Positions 7,518 through 16,083 of a stretch of DNA of 64,000 bases are shown in pieces. The stretch lies in assembly GCA_017514235.1 (NCBI GenBank), contig JAFWKK010000072.1, positions 1 to 64,000 of the forward strand. The letters run 5' to 3'. A program made the translations under genes and the position numbers. How positions within the stretch are numbered: the first letter of the stretch is position 1; the number at the start of each line of letters is the position of its first letter. The notes under the pieces are model-generated. The model was not told the DNA's origin and did no database searches. It saw only the letters and a list, made by a program, of their open reading frames with translations. The DNA is from Kiritimatiellia bacterium. Its GTDB lineage: Bacteria; Verrucomicrobiota; Kiritimatiellia; RFP12; UBA1067.

Positions 7518-8558
7518 ATGATGAAAGAACTGACACTGGCGACTCTGGTCGCGGGCGGCGTCTGCACTGTGGACGCGGGAGACGCGGCCCTGCCGCTCAC
7601 ACAGGAATGGGACAAGGTGTTTCCTAAGTCCGACAAGGTCGAACACTGCAAAGCAACGTTCCGCAACCGCTTCGGCATCGCGCTCGCGGCGGACGTGTAC
7701 AAGCCGAAAGGCGCGACGGGAAAGCTCATGGCCATCGCGATGTCCGGTCCGTTCGGCGCGGTCAAGGAGCAGTCGAGCGGACTCTATGCGCAGACATTCG
7801 CGGAGCGGGGCTTCCTGACACTCGCGTTCGACCCGTCGTTCACAGGCGAATCGGGCGGCGAACCGCGCTACGTGGCCTCGCCCGACATCAACACGGAGGA
7901 CTTCCAGGCGGCGGTCGACTATCTCATCTCTCGCGACGATGTTGACGCGGAGAGGATAGGGATCCTCGGCATCTGCGGCTGGGGCGGGCTCGCCATCAAT
8001 GCGGCGGCGGTCGATACGCGCGTCAAGGCTACGGTGGCCTCGACCATGTACGACATGACCCGCGTGACCGCGAACGGCTATTTCGACAAGGAGGACAGCG
8101 CGGCGGCGCGCAAGGCGAAGAAAGAGGCGATGAACGCCCAGCGTATCAAGGACTTCAAGTCCGGCACGTATGAGCTTGGCGGCGGCGTTCCCGACAAACT
8201 GCTGGACGACGCGCCGCAGTTCGTGAAAGACTACTACGCCTATTACAAGACGCCTCGCGGCTACCACAACCGTTCGCTCAACTCGAACGGCGGATGGAGC
8301 AAGACGTCGTTTCTCTCGTTCATCAACGCGAAACTACTTGCTTACGCGGACGAGATCGAGAGCGCGGTGATGGTCGTCCACGGCGAAAAGGCGCATAGCC
8401 GCTACTTCGGAGAAGATGCTTTCAAGCTTCTCAAGGGAGACAACAAGGAGCTTGTCATTGTCCCCGGCGCGTCGCACTGCGACCTCTACGACGGCGGCGG
8501 CAAGGGCGCAATTCCCTTCGACCGCATCGAGGCGTTCTACAGGAAGAATCTCAAGTAA
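7518..8558 (+). CDS. Exported alpha/beta hydrolase (dienelactone-hydrolase-like)
   Basis: The ATG at 7518 follows AAAGGAGAAACGAA. A signal peptide (LTLATLVAGGVCTVDAG) precedes a 320-residue alpha/beta hydrolase. The nucleophile elbow reads GICGWGG, so Cys replaces the usual Ser, as in dienelactone hydrolase and in YcjY-like proteins. SGPFGAVKEQ is the oxyanion region, FDPSFTGESGGEPRYV a conserved loop of this subfamily, and VPGASHCDLYD supplies the catalytic His. The substrate is unknown. The divergent LysR regulator suggests induction by a small molecule, possibly the substrate. Confidence 0.82.
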   Translation: MMKELTLATLVAGGVCTVDAGDAALPLTQEWDKVFPKSDKVEHCKATFRNRFGIALAADVYKPKGATGKLMAIAMSGPFGAVKEQSSGLYAQTFAERGFLTLAFDPSFTGESGGEPRYVASPDINTEDFQAAVDYLISRDDVDAERIGILGICGWGGLAINAAAVDTRVKATVASTMYDMTRVTANGYFDKEDSAAARKAKKEAMNAQRIKDFKSGTYELGGGVPDKLLDDAPQFVKDYYAYYKTPRGYHNRSLNSNGGWSKTSFLSFINAKLLAYADEIESAVMVVHGEKAHSRYFGEDAFKLLKGDNKELVIVPGASHCDLYDGGGKGAIPFDRIEAFYRKNLK

Positions 8559-8567
8559 GAGGAAGCC

Positions 8568-9179
8568 ATGAATTCCTTCTCGAAACTGGCAATGACCGCA
8601 ATCACTTCTGCGGGGATGGTTGGAGCGGCATTGGCGAATACGGCGATAGTCGTGTCCGTCGGGGGGAGCCGCTTCGCCGCGAAAGTCGAGGACACCGAAA
8701 CAGGCCGCGCCTTTCTCGCCAAGCTCCCGCTAACAGTCTCCATGACAGAACTCAACGGCAACGAGAAGTACCACTACGGCGTATCACTGCCGACCGCCGC
8801 AAAATACTGCAGCGAGATCGAGGCGGGCGACCTTATGCTTTACGGCTCAAATTGCCTCGTGCTTTTCTACGGTTCCGCAGGCGGCTATTCCTACACGCGG
8901 ATCGGGAAGCTCGTCTCTACAGCCGGGCTGGCGGCGGCGGTCGGTTCAGGCTCGGCGTCCGTGACGTTTGAGAAGGCAGTCTTGAAGGCTACAATCAAGA
9001 TGAACGGGGCTAATCCGGAAGTGGGTGTCGAGACGAACCTTCCGTCGAGCGTCACCATCACGAAACTCGCAGCCACCACCCTTCCCGACGACGAAAGCGG
9101 CTGGAAGGACTACGCCTCACTCACCGACACGGAATGCGCAAGCTGCCGATTCTTCAAACTCAAGGCGGAGCTGGATTGA
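8568..9179 (+). CDS. Exported cyclophilin-like fold protein
   Basis: The 203-residue product begins with a signal peptide (LAMTAITSAGMVGAALA). Residues about 23-125 match the cyclophilin-like domain found as a stand-alone protein in gut anaerobes: FAAKVEDTETGRAFLAKLP, a middle NEKYHYGVSLP, then IEAGDLMLYGSNCLVLFYG and YTRIGKL. Known members lack peptidyl-prolyl isomerase residues and have no settled function. The last 80 residues are a beta-rich extension I do not recognise. It follows the hydrolase by 9 bases and is probably co-transcribed. Confidence 0.7.
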   Translation: MNSFSKLAMTAITSAGMVGAALANTAIVVSVGGSRFAAKVEDTETGRAFLAKLPLTVSMTELNGNEKYHYGVSLPTAAKYCSEIEAGDLMLYGSNCLVLFYGSAGGYSYTRIGKLVSTAGLAAAVGSGSASVTFEKAVLKATIKMNGANPEVGVETNLPSSVTITKLAATTLPDDESGWKDYASLTDTECASCRFFKLKAELD

Positions 9180-9181
9180 CG

Positions 9182-9745
9182 ATGACGGTCGAGGAATTCA
9201 GAAAGGCGATGGCGGAGGTGGACTACATCCCTGCGGGGAGCGAACTGCATCTTGCGTTTCATGCCTTTTCGCAGGAGGCGCTGAAGCTCACTGCCGAGCT
9301 GAACGGCTCGTACCATGCGCCCGAAGAGGTGCGTGAACTCATGTCGCGGCTGACGGCGAGCGATATTGACGAATCGTTCGGACTCTTCCCGCCATTCCAT
9401 ACGGACTGCGGCAAGAACATAAGGATTGGCAAGCGAGTGTTCATCAACGCCGGATGCCAGTTCCAGGATCAGGGAGGCATCACCATCGGCGACGATGTGC
9501 TGATAGGCCCGCAGACCATCATGGTGACCCTGAACCACGATCCCGACCCCGACAAGCGCGGCGGCATGTTCGCAAAGCCGGTCGTCATCGGCGACAAGGC
9601 ATGGCTTGGCGCAAGGGTGACCGTCTGCCCCGGCGTGACCATTGGCGAAGGAGCGATCGTCGGCGCGGGCGCGGTCGTTACGAAGGACGTAGCGCCCAGG
9701 ACAGTCGTCGCCGGAGTGCCGGCAAAAGTCATCAAGCAAATCTGA
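9182..9745 (+). CDS. Maltose/galactoside O-acetyltransferase-like hexapeptide protein
   Basis: The ATG at 9182 begins two bases after the previous stop. An N-terminal helical part (about residues 1-60, typical of Maa/LacA) is followed by a left-handed beta-helix with repeats such as IRIGKRVFINAG, ITIGDDVLIGPQ, VVIGDKAWLGARV and VTIGEGAIVGAG. LNHD contains the catalytic His. The 187 residues are normal for the family, which transfers acetyl from acetyl-CoA to a sugar. A homologue lies at 15034-15642. The sugar acceptor cannot be inferred. Confidence 0.88.
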   Translation: MTVEEFRKAMAEVDYIPAGSELHLAFHAFSQEALKLTAELNGSYHAPEEVRELMSRLTASDIDESFGLFPPFHTDCGKNIRIGKRVFINAGCQFQDQGGITIGDDVLIGPQTIMVTLNHDPDPDKRGGMFAKPVVIGDKAWLGARVTVCPGVTIGEGAIVGAGAVVTKDVAPRTVVAGVPAKVIKQI

Positions 9746-9761
9746 AACGGCGCCTCGTCCG

Positions 9762-11162
9762 TCAGGCAAGGGAGCAGGGGCCGTTCTGGCATCCTCCCGG
9801 ACAGGCCATCACCTCAAGGAAGTTGACAGGCATTTTCCCGGCGGCGTACAGCTTTACCATCGCGCAAGTCTTACGGTCGATTCCGTTGATCTGCTTCGCG
9901 TCCAGCTTGAAGCCTGGAATCTTCGCCGTGGCCTCGGTCAGCACCGCTTCGGTCACGCCGCAGCTCTTCGCGTAGTTCCGCGCCGTGGGATTGGCAGGAC
10001 GCTCAACCGGCCACGGCTCGCATGCGATGACGTCAATCTTGCGCCCCGCGAGTATGGCGCCGAGCTCCTCGAAGGAGAGGACGTAGTCCACATCCTTCCG
10101 CTTCGCCTCGCTGCGTTTTGCGACGCACGGGCCGATGAACACGGTCTTCGCGTCAGGATCCTTCGCCTTCACGATTTCCCGCGCGTAAACCATCGGGCTG
10201 GGAGTGAGCGAGACATGGTCCACGAGCGCCGGGAGGTGCTTGCCCACGAGATTCACCCAAGCGGGGCAGCACGAGGTGGTCATGAACGTCTTTGGATCCT
10301 TCTCCATGCGCTCGATGAACTCTTCCGTCTCGTGCGCGGTAGTCATCTCCGCGCCAAGCGCCACTTCCATAACGTCGCCAAATCCCGCCTTGGCGCAAGC
10401 GGCGAGAAGCTGCTCTATCTTTCCTGGAAACTGCCGCGCAGCCGCAGGCGCGACCATGGCGACGAGCTTCTCGCCACGCTTCATCGCCGCAAGCACATCC
10501 ACAAGCTGAGAGCGTTCCATCACCGCCGCGAACGGACACGCGGCGAAGCACTTCCCGCAGAAAATGCATTTGGCAAAGTCGATTTCGGCCACGCCGTGCT
10601 CGTTTTTGCGGATTGCGCCGACGGGACAGGCGTCCTCGCACGGAACCGTAGTCTTGACGATCGCGTGGTAGGGGCATGCCGTGATGCACTTGCCGCACTT
10701 GATGCAGAGCGACTGGTCGATCACGGACTGCCCGCCAACGACGGAGATCGCCTTTTTCGGACAGTTGTACACGCACGGACGCGCGAAGCAGCCGCGGCAG
10801 TTCGGCGTGGAGACGACCTTGGCGTCCGGACAGCCGCTGCATGCCGGGCCGCAGACGCTGAGAGGCGTGTGCGGGGCATCCGCATGGCCCGCCACTCCAC
10901 CGCCCCATGCCTTTTCGGCGTAGTAGGCAGAGAGCGACTTCGACTCATCCGTCTCATCCTCCACGGACACGCCCAGCAACGCCATCAGGCGGTACTTTAG
11001 GATTGCGCGGTCATGATAGACGCAACAGCGCGACGCGACCGAGTTCTTCGGCCTCAGCTTGATCGGAATCTGGTCAAGTTCCGTCTCAAGCGTGCCGTCA
11101 TCGAACGCGCGCACGATGCGGATCATCAGCTCGCGGCGGATGAAAGTCGATCCGTTCAGCAT
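9762..11162 (-). CDS. [FeFe] hydrogenase, catalytic monomeric (group B type)
   Basis: This 466-residue protein has Cys-rich ferredoxin-like modules at about residues 104-210 (CIKCGKCITACP, CIFCGKCFAACP) and the H-cluster domain from 230. The three H-cluster motifs are intact: TSCCPAW (296-302, L1), GPCVAKRSE (344-352, L2) and EVMACPGGC (450-458, L3). It can therefore form the 2Fe subcluster and exchange H2 and protons, probably using ferredoxin. The ATG at 11162 is coupled to the preceding gene, whose end carries GGAGGGG. No hydE, hydF or hydG maturase gene lies in the window. Confidence 0.9.
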   Translation of the reverse strand: MLNGSTFIRRELMIRIVRAFDDGTLETELDQIPIKLRPKNSVASRCCVYHDRAILKYRLMALLGVSVEDETDESKSLSAYYAEKAWGGGVAGHADAPHTPLSVCGPACSGCPDAKVVSTPNCRGCFARPCVYNCPKKAISVVGGQSVIDQSLCIKCGKCITACPYHAIVKTTVPCEDACPVGAIRKNEHGVAEIDFAKCIFCGKCFAACPFAAVMERSQLVDVLAAMKRGEKLVAMVAPAAARQFPGKIEQLLAACAKAGFGDVMEVALGAEMTTAHETEEFIERMEKDPKTFMTTSCCPAWVNLVGKHLPALVDHVSLTPSPMVYAREIVKAKDPDAKTVFIGPCVAKRSEAKRKDVDYVLSFEELGAILAGRKIDVIACEPWPVERPANPTARNYAKSCGVTEAVLTEATAKIPGFKLDAKQINGIDRKTCAMVKLYAAGKMPVNFLEVMACPGGCQNGPCSLA

Positions 11163-11163
11163 T

Positions 11164-11427
11164 TCAGGCGGCCCCTCCGACCAGTTCCTCTATGCGCGCG
11201 AGAACTTTCTCGCTCGTCGCCTGCGCCATGATCTCCTCGCCGTTGAACCGCACGTACGGCGCACCGCCGAGGTTTTCCTTCTCGCACAGCTCGAGACACG
11301 TGCGCGCCTCGATCTCGACCTTATCGCGAAACTCGGCGGGAATCTCGTCCTCGATCGACATGAGGTTCGCCGCCCCCAGCAGATAGCAGGCGGTTCCGCA
11401 GCAAATCTCTACCTTGATCTTCTCCAT
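11164..11427 (-). CDS. Thioredoxin-like [2Fe-2S] ferredoxin (NuoE-like small protein)
   Basis: The 87-residue protein has Cys10 and Cys14 (ICCGTACYLLGA) and a second pair in ARTCLELCEKE, the four-ligand arrangement of thioredoxin-fold [2Fe-2S] ferredoxins related to NuoE and HydC. It ends 1 base before the ATG of the catalytic hydrogenase, so the two are translated together and probably exchange electrons. In Thermoanaerobacterium-type hfs operons a similar small subunit accompanies a hydrogenase. Confidence 0.8.
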   Translation of the reverse strand: MEKIKVEICCGTACYLLGAANLMSIEDEIPAEFRDKVEIEARTCLELCEKENLGGAPYVRFNGEEIMAQATSEKVLARIEELVGGAA

Positions 11428-11489
11428 GAAGTTCTCTCTTTCGTTTTTTCGTCGTAGCCGTTAGTTTCAATGTATCATAACATGTCGAT

Positions 11490-11498
11490 ATTATAACA
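11490..11498 (-). promoter_or_regulatory. Probable internal promoter of the catalytic hydrogenase pair
   Basis: The minus strand reads TGTTATAAT, an extended -10, in the 75-base gap between the phosphatase gene and the [2Fe-2S] gene. I see no good -35. It would let the catalytic pair be expressed apart from the sensory genes. Confidence 0.45.
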
Positions 11499-11502
11499 GA
11501 TT

Positions 11503-12720
11503 TCAGTAGTAATCGATCGTGACTTTCTTGCGGTAGTTCTTTTCGAGGGCGGCGGCGATGCGTTTGACGACGGACCGCCTCAGCTCGAGGTCCTGCGGGA
11601 CGTTCGGGTCCTGGTGCGATTCGTTCACCTTCGTGCCGATCACGAACTCGATCCTGTCGTGGCGCATCATGCGCTCGAGAATCGCCCGCGCGGCGGCCGG
11701 CTCGCGGTCCGCCGGGCGCATCTGCTCGAGCGCCGTCAGGACCCGCCCGAGCGTAAGGATGCCCTCCGTAGCGATGCCCACGCCATCCATAGTGCCGACA
11801 GGCGGGAGCCCGCCAGACGTCCGCATGTCGGAAAGCTTCACCCTCACCTTCACGCCAAGTTCACGCTCCATGATGTTCGCAGTCGTGCCGCCGCAGATGA
11901 CGACATGGTCGAAGCCGAGCGTCGCCTGACGGGCATACTCCGCGTCATGCTCCTTATAGAACGGCGGCCCGGTGAGAATGCGCATCACGCGCGGATGGCG
12001 CAGGTAGCAGACAACGCAGCTGATGTCGTCCTTGCAGCCATTCGGCGTGAGGTAGAGCGCATTTCGCGCGATGGCCTCGCTCAAATCCCGCGCCGAAATG
12101 TCAGGATCGGCGGCGATCTTCTCGCGCGCGAAGCCGAGCACGCCCGAACGCCGCCAGCCGAACTTCATGTCCTTGCGCACGCCGAGGCCGGACTGCGTCA
12201 CGCCGTCCGAGCAGAGGATGATGCGGTCGCCGGACCGGAAATCGGCCTCGCACTCGCGCACCTCGCGGTCGGGCCAGTGCGACGAGACGATCTGCTCGTC
12301 CTTGAGCGGCGCGATCTCCTCCGTGCCGCGCAGGTGGATGTAGCCGGGATTCCCCATCTCGCTGATCCGCGCCTTGCCGCCAAGTCGGAAGTCGAAGAGC
12401 GAGAACGTGGCGTAGCCGATCTTCCGCACCTCGCAGACGGGCAGGGAATCCATGATGATCTCGACGGCCTCCAGCATCGGCACGTTCGACTCCAGGAACT
12501 TGATCGCCATCGACGTGGTCATCGTGGCGAGCACGTTCGCCTTCACGCCGCTGCCGAGCCCGTCGGAGAGCGCAACGAGATGCCGGTTCTCCTTCTCGAC
12601 GGTCATGAAGCGCACGTCGTCGCCGCAGGCTCCCTGACCGGTCTTGGTGTACTGGGCGGCCTCCATCTCGATGAAGAGGTCGCCGGCACCGCCGTAGCCT
12701 TGCGTAGGTGCGTCAGCCAT
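11503..12720 (-). CDS. SpoIIE/PP2C-type serine phosphatase of the hydrogenase cluster
   Basis: Residues about 15-245 form a SpoIIE-type PP2C domain: CGDDVRFM, LVALSDGLGSG (metal-binding Asp), IILCSDGVTQSG and CKDDISCVV. A C-terminal part of about 160 residues contains LGFDHVVICGGTTANIMERE, typical of the phosphatases found beside PAS-containing hydrogenases. It overlaps the sensory hydrogenase gene by 8 bases. In hfs-type clusters this trio is thought to turn an H2 or redox signal into protein dephosphorylation. No partner kinase or anti-sigma antagonist is visible in the cluster. Confidence 0.85.
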   Translation of the reverse strand: MADAPTQGYGGAGDLFIEMEAAQYTKTGQGACGDDVRFMTVEKENRHLVALSDGLGSGVKANVLATMTTSMAIKFLESNVPMLEAVEIIMDSLPVCEVRKIGYATFSLFDFRLGGKARISEMGNPGYIHLRGTEEIAPLKDEQIVSSHWPDREVRECEADFRSGDRIILCSDGVTQSGLGVRKDMKFGWRRSGVLGFAREKIAADPDISARDLSEAIARNALYLTPNGCKDDISCVVCYLRHPRVMRILTGPPFYKEHDAEYARQATLGFDHVVICGGTTANIMERELGVKVRVKLSDMRTSGGLPPVGTMDGVGIATEGILTLGRVLTALEQMRPADREPAAARAILERMMRHDRIEFVIGTKVNESHQDPNVPQDLELRRSVVKRIAAALEKNYRKKVTIDYY

Positions 12721-14461
12721 TCAGGTATTCCTCGCTGCCGCCCTCGCGGAGGCGCTTGCCGACGGTCTGCGACTCGTACGCGCCGGCGATCTCGTTGAGC
12801 ATGATCTCCGTCTCGGCGATATGCTCGCCAAATAGCCGCGCCACCTGCTGCACAGTGTACACGTTCTTGCGGATCACGTCGCGCGCCTTGGCGGCGATCT
12901 CCTCGCGGCGGCCTTCGTTCTTCGTTACGTCCTGCACAACCGCACCGGCGAACTTGCCCACGCTGATCGGGAAGACGCTGATTGTCACGATACGGCCCTT
13001 CCACGGTTGGCGGTACTTGACGATCTCGCTGCCATGCGCGACGGCGCCCGCGAAGAGCTCAGAGAAGTCGGGCATGAAGGCGTCCATGCCGAGCCCGTCG
13101 AGGTTGCCGAGCGCGTCGTACTCGCCAAGGGCGCCGGCCATCTCGGCAAAAAGGCGGTTGCATTCCACGATCAGCCCCTTCGCGTCGACGATCACGACGC
13201 CTGCCGGGATGTACTTGATGAGCGCGTTGGACGTCCTCTGGAAGTTCTTCTTGAGATAGATGTGGCACATCGCCTCCTCGGCCTTGCCGGCGAGGAGCGC
13301 CTTGGCGAACTCGCGGCACGAGTTGTAGCCGCACGCGCCGCAGTTGATCTCGTCCGCCTTCGTGACCTTCCCCACGCGCGCGAGCGCACCGGCGATGGCG
13401 GACTCGTCCGGTTCGTCGTCCACAACGGCCGCTGCAGGATATGCGGACGTTCCGCAGTGCGCGAAGCACCGGCCAGACGACGCGCGGATCGGCGCCGTCG
13501 CGTCCGTCGCAAAGAGCGTCGCCAGGCCCGAAGCGCCGCGCGGCATCGCCGGACCGTTCACGCAGCCGCCCGGACACGCCAGTACCTCGACGAACAGCTT
13601 GCGCGGGAACTTCTCGGGGCGGAGCCTGAACTCGGCGGGATCGAAGTCTTCCAGCATCCGCCGGAAGTCCTCAAGGCCTGACACGGAGACATACCGCACG
13701 TCCGTCCTGCCGTCGCGCAACGTGTCGTTCATGCCGCCCTCGACGGAGTAGAAGCGCCCTTCCTCGGCGGGTCCGAGCGCAAGCTCCGCCTCCTCGCCAA
13801 AACGAATCCCCTTCTCTTCGAGGAATTGCTCAAGTGCGGGGAACAGGACTGCCAGCGCCAGTTCGTCGGGATGCGCATCGGACTCGTTCTTCTTCGCCGC
13901 ACACGGCCCGAAGAACACGACCTTCGCCTCGTGGCCGTACTTCTCCTTGATAAGGCGGCAGTGCGCCCGCACGGGCGATGGAAGCGGCGAGATGAATTCG
14001 GCGTAGACGGGCAGGTACTTGCGCACCATGTCCACGGCCGCCGGGCAGGCGGACGAAATGACGAGCGGGGAATTCGTTTCCTGGAGAAGCTTCGCGACAT
14101 GAGCGCTCACCGACTCCGCGCCGTGCGCCGTCTCGCTTACCCCGGCAAAACCCGCCGCCTTCAGCGCGGCGGCGATCTGTCCGATCGTCAAGCCCTTGAA
14201 GTAGCCGGCGAAGCTCGGCGCGATGGACGCGTACAGCTTCGCGCCGGACGCGACGAGTTCCTTAAGGCGAGCGAGGTCACTCCTGATCTTCTTCGCGTGA
14301 GCGGGACACACCTTCACGCATTCGCCGCAGGCGACGCACGCCTCCGGGATCACGCTTGCCTTGCCGTCCACGATGCGAATTGCCTTCACAGGACAGTGCC
14401 GGACGCACTTGTAGCAGTCCTGGCACTCGTTTTCCGTCGTATAGACTGGGCTTGTGACCAT
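12713..14461 (-). CDS. Sensory [FeFe] hydrogenase with PAS domain (HydS-like, group C)
   Basis: In order: two [4Fe-4S] motifs (CQDCYKCVRHCP and CVACGECVKVCP, residues 13-53), an H-cluster domain (about 70-340), a four-Cys Fe-S motif (INCGACGYNSC, about 378) and a PAS domain (about 415-520) before a helical end. L2 (GPCAAKKNE) and L3 (EVLACPGGC) are intact, but L1 reads SSACP (136-140). The proton-relay Cys of TSCCP is thus Ala, as known for slow sensory enzymes. It probably reports H2 or redox state to the phosphatase next to it rather than making H2. Confidence 0.88.
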   Translation of the reverse strand: MVTSPVYTTENECQDCYKCVRHCPVKAIRIVDGKASVIPEACVACGECVKVCPAHAKKIRSDLARLKELVASGAKLYASIAPSFAGYFKGLTIGQIAAALKAAGFAGVSETAHGAESVSAHVAKLLQETNSPLVISSACPAAVDMVRKYLPVYAEFISPLPSPVRAHCRLIKEKYGHEAKVVFFGPCAAKKNESDAHPDELALAVLFPALEQFLEEKGIRFGEEAELALGPAEEGRFYSVEGGMNDTLRDGRTDVRYVSVSGLEDFRRMLEDFDPAEFRLRPEKFPRKLFVEVLACPGGCVNGPAMPRGASGLATLFATDATAPIRASSGRCFAHCGTSAYPAAAVVDDEPDESAIAGALARVGKVTKADEINCGACGYNSCREFAKALLAGKAEEAMCHIYLKKNFQRTSNALIKYIPAGVVIVDAKGLIVECNRLFAEMAGALGEYDALGNLDGLGMDAFMPDFSELFAGAVAHGSEIVKYRQPWKGRIVTISVFPISVGKFAGAVVQDVTKNEGRREEIAAKARDVIRKNVYTVQQVARLFGEHIAETEIMLNEIAGAYESQTVGKRLREGGSEEYLNG

Positions 14462-14465
14462 TGCG

Positions 14466-14723
14466 TTAGCCTTTCTCCGGGAAGGTCGCCTTGAGGATGT
14501 CGCGCATCACGAGCGGGTCCACGTGTTTGTATATCTTTCCGTCCACGACCACGATCGGTCCGTCCGCGCAGTTGCCGGTGCACAGGCTCGCGCCGAGGTC
14601 AACGTCGACCTCGTCCTTGAGCCCGTGCTCGGCGAGGAAGCTCTCGCACGCCTCGACGGTCTTCTCGTTCCCGCGTGCAAAGCAGGAGCTTCCCATGCAG
14701 ATGACTATTTTTGGTTTAGCCAT
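14466..14723 (-). CDS. NuoE-like [2Fe-2S] protein of the hydrogenase cluster
   Basis: The ATG at 14723 (MAKPKIVICMGSSCFARGNE) is used; the upstream extension would cross the promoter. The 85-residue protein carries CMGSSC and LCTGNC, the four cysteines of a thioredoxin-fold [2Fe-2S] cluster. It is the first gene of the set and ends 4 bases before the sensory hydrogenase. It probably feeds electrons to or from that protein. Confidence 0.82.
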   Translation of the reverse strand: MAKPKIVICMGSSCFARGNEKTVEACESFLAEHGLKDEVDVDLGASLCTGNCADGPIVVVDGKIYKHVDPLVMRDILKATFPEKG

Positions 14724-14762
14724 GATATCCTTTTCATTGCGGCTGCCAGTCTTATTGCGAAC

Positions 14763-14771
14763 AGTATACCA
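14763..14771 (-). promoter_or_regulatory. Extended -10 of the sensory hydrogenase operon
   Basis: On the minus strand the sequence TGTGGTATACT carries an extended -10, 39 bases before the ATG at 14723. No strong -35 is visible. Confidence 0.5.
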
Positions 14772-14871
14772 CAATTTCCCGTTCCCCGCCGCACCTACTC
14801 GACGTTGAAGGGCTCCTTCAACTCAAAGTGACATCGGCGGCGTCCTTGCCCGAATTCGCGAGGAATTAGCG

Positions 14872-14900
14872 TTGCTATCTGACGCAGGATGGTGTATACT
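14872..14900 (+). promoter_or_regulatory. Promoter of the second acetyltransferase
   Basis: TTGCTA (14872-14877) and TATACT (14895-14900) are 17 bases apart. The message would carry a leader of about 127 bases before the ATG at 15034. I see no riboswitch fold in that leader, and nothing else in 14772-15033. Confidence 0.6.
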
Positions 14901-15033
14901 GTCCGCGTTGCTTTTGAGAGTTGTTGTTTTTGCATAGGGGTAGGTTACCTCAAACACCTCTCAGTTGCGACACTTTATGTCTCGTTCGACGAACGAATGG
15001 GATGCTAATGCGCAGAAAAGGAGACAACGAATC

Positions 15034-15642
15034 ATGACAGAATGGGACAAGATGCAGGCGCACCAAATCTACAACGATTTCGACGCGGATTTGTTCAACC
15101 GGAGGGTTGTGACGAAGAAGCTGTTCCGGGAATTCAACCGCACGGAAGATGAAGAAACCGAACGGCGACAGGAGATCATGCGGAAGCTCTTCAAGAAGGT
15201 CGGCGAGCGCGTCTGGATGGAGCCGGAATTCACGTGCGAATTCGGCAAGAACATCACCATCGGGAGCGACGTGTACATCAATTTCGGCTGCACGCTCCTG
15301 GATTGCGGGCAGATCACGATCGGTGACCATACGCTGTTGGGGCCGCACGTGAGCATGTATTCGGCGAACCATTCGCTGGATGCCGCGGAGCGGATCACGG
15401 GGGCCTTGATTCCCGAACCCATCACCATCGGCAACCGCGTGTGGATCGGCGGCGGCAGCACCATTCTCAGCGGGGTTACCATCGGCGACGACGCGGTCAT
15501 CGGCGCCGGAAGCGTCGTGTCACGCGACATCCCGCCGGGGGTTGTGGCTGCGGGCAATCCATGCCGTGTGTTGAGAAATATCACGGAAGAGGACAAAGTC
15601 GGATTCCCAGTCCGGATTGTCATGGGGCACGAACACGTCTGA
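15034..15642 (+). CDS. Sugar O-acetyltransferase, hexapeptide-repeat (Maa-like)
   Basis: The ATG at 15034 is chosen because AAAAGGAG lies about 12 bases upstream, while the longer frame from 14965 has no such site. The 202-residue protein has the helical Maa domain (MQAHQIYNDFDADLFNRR, about residues 5-60) and then a left-handed beta-helix (ITIGSDVYINFG, ITIGDHTLLGPH, ITIGNRVWIGGG, VTIGDDAVIGAG). The catalytic His is in SANHSL. It should acetylate a hexose or hexoside from acetyl-CoA. It is a paralogue of the protein at 9182-9745 but closer to classical maltose acetyltransferase. Confidence 0.9.
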   Translation: MTEWDKMQAHQIYNDFDADLFNRRVVTKKLFREFNRTEDEETERRQEIMRKLFKKVGERVWMEPEFTCEFGKNITIGSDVYINFGCTLLDCGQITIGDHTLLGPHVSMYSANHSLDAAERITGALIPEPITIGNRVWIGGGSTILSGVTIGDDAVIGAGSVVSRDIPPGVVAAGNPCRVLRNITEEDKVGFPVRIVMGHEHV

Positions 15643-15792
15643 AATAATGACAGACAACTGACACGCGGGTGGCGGCAGTCCCACCGAAGCCGAGATGGAA
15701 TTGTCAGACGGACATTGGACGCATCCGATCGTGTGTAGTTGCGATTACCAAATCACCTTCAAAACCGCATCCTTCGGCGGCTCCGCCCTTGG

Positions 15793-16074
15793 TCACGCCT
15801 CCCACAGCATCTCTTCCAAGAACGCCTTCGCCCTTGCCAGAATGCCGGGCACCTTCGACTCGCGCGGGCCGGCGACATTCAATACCAATGCCGAAGACAC
15901 TTGCATCCTCTCCCGATACTGCGCCGGAATCGTCCCGCCTTCTGCAATCCATCCGTGCGGTGCCCATCCTCCAAAATCAAGGCCAAGGGCCATCGCCGCC
16001 TCCAATGCGCCGCGATCCACGCCCGTCTGACCACCAGAAACGATCTTGACGTTCTGAGATTCGTCACGCTTCAT
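15793..16074 (-). pseudogene. Putative molybdenum-carrier protein with internal deletion
   Basis: The first 50 residues (VKIVSGGQTGVDRGALEAAM, then GGWAPHGWIAEGGTIPAQY) are the start of the molybdenum-cofactor-carrier-like family. The end (ALVLNVAGPRESKVPGI, then ARAKAFLEE) is the family C-terminus. The central part, which normally holds the SxGTLI and GGTALT loops, is missing, so the protein is 93 residues instead of about 150. The frame is kept across the join. It is the last gene of the defence island on this strand. Loss of the ligand-binding loops suggests it no longer has the original activity. Confidence 0.65.
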
Positions 16075-16083
16075 ATTAAGATT

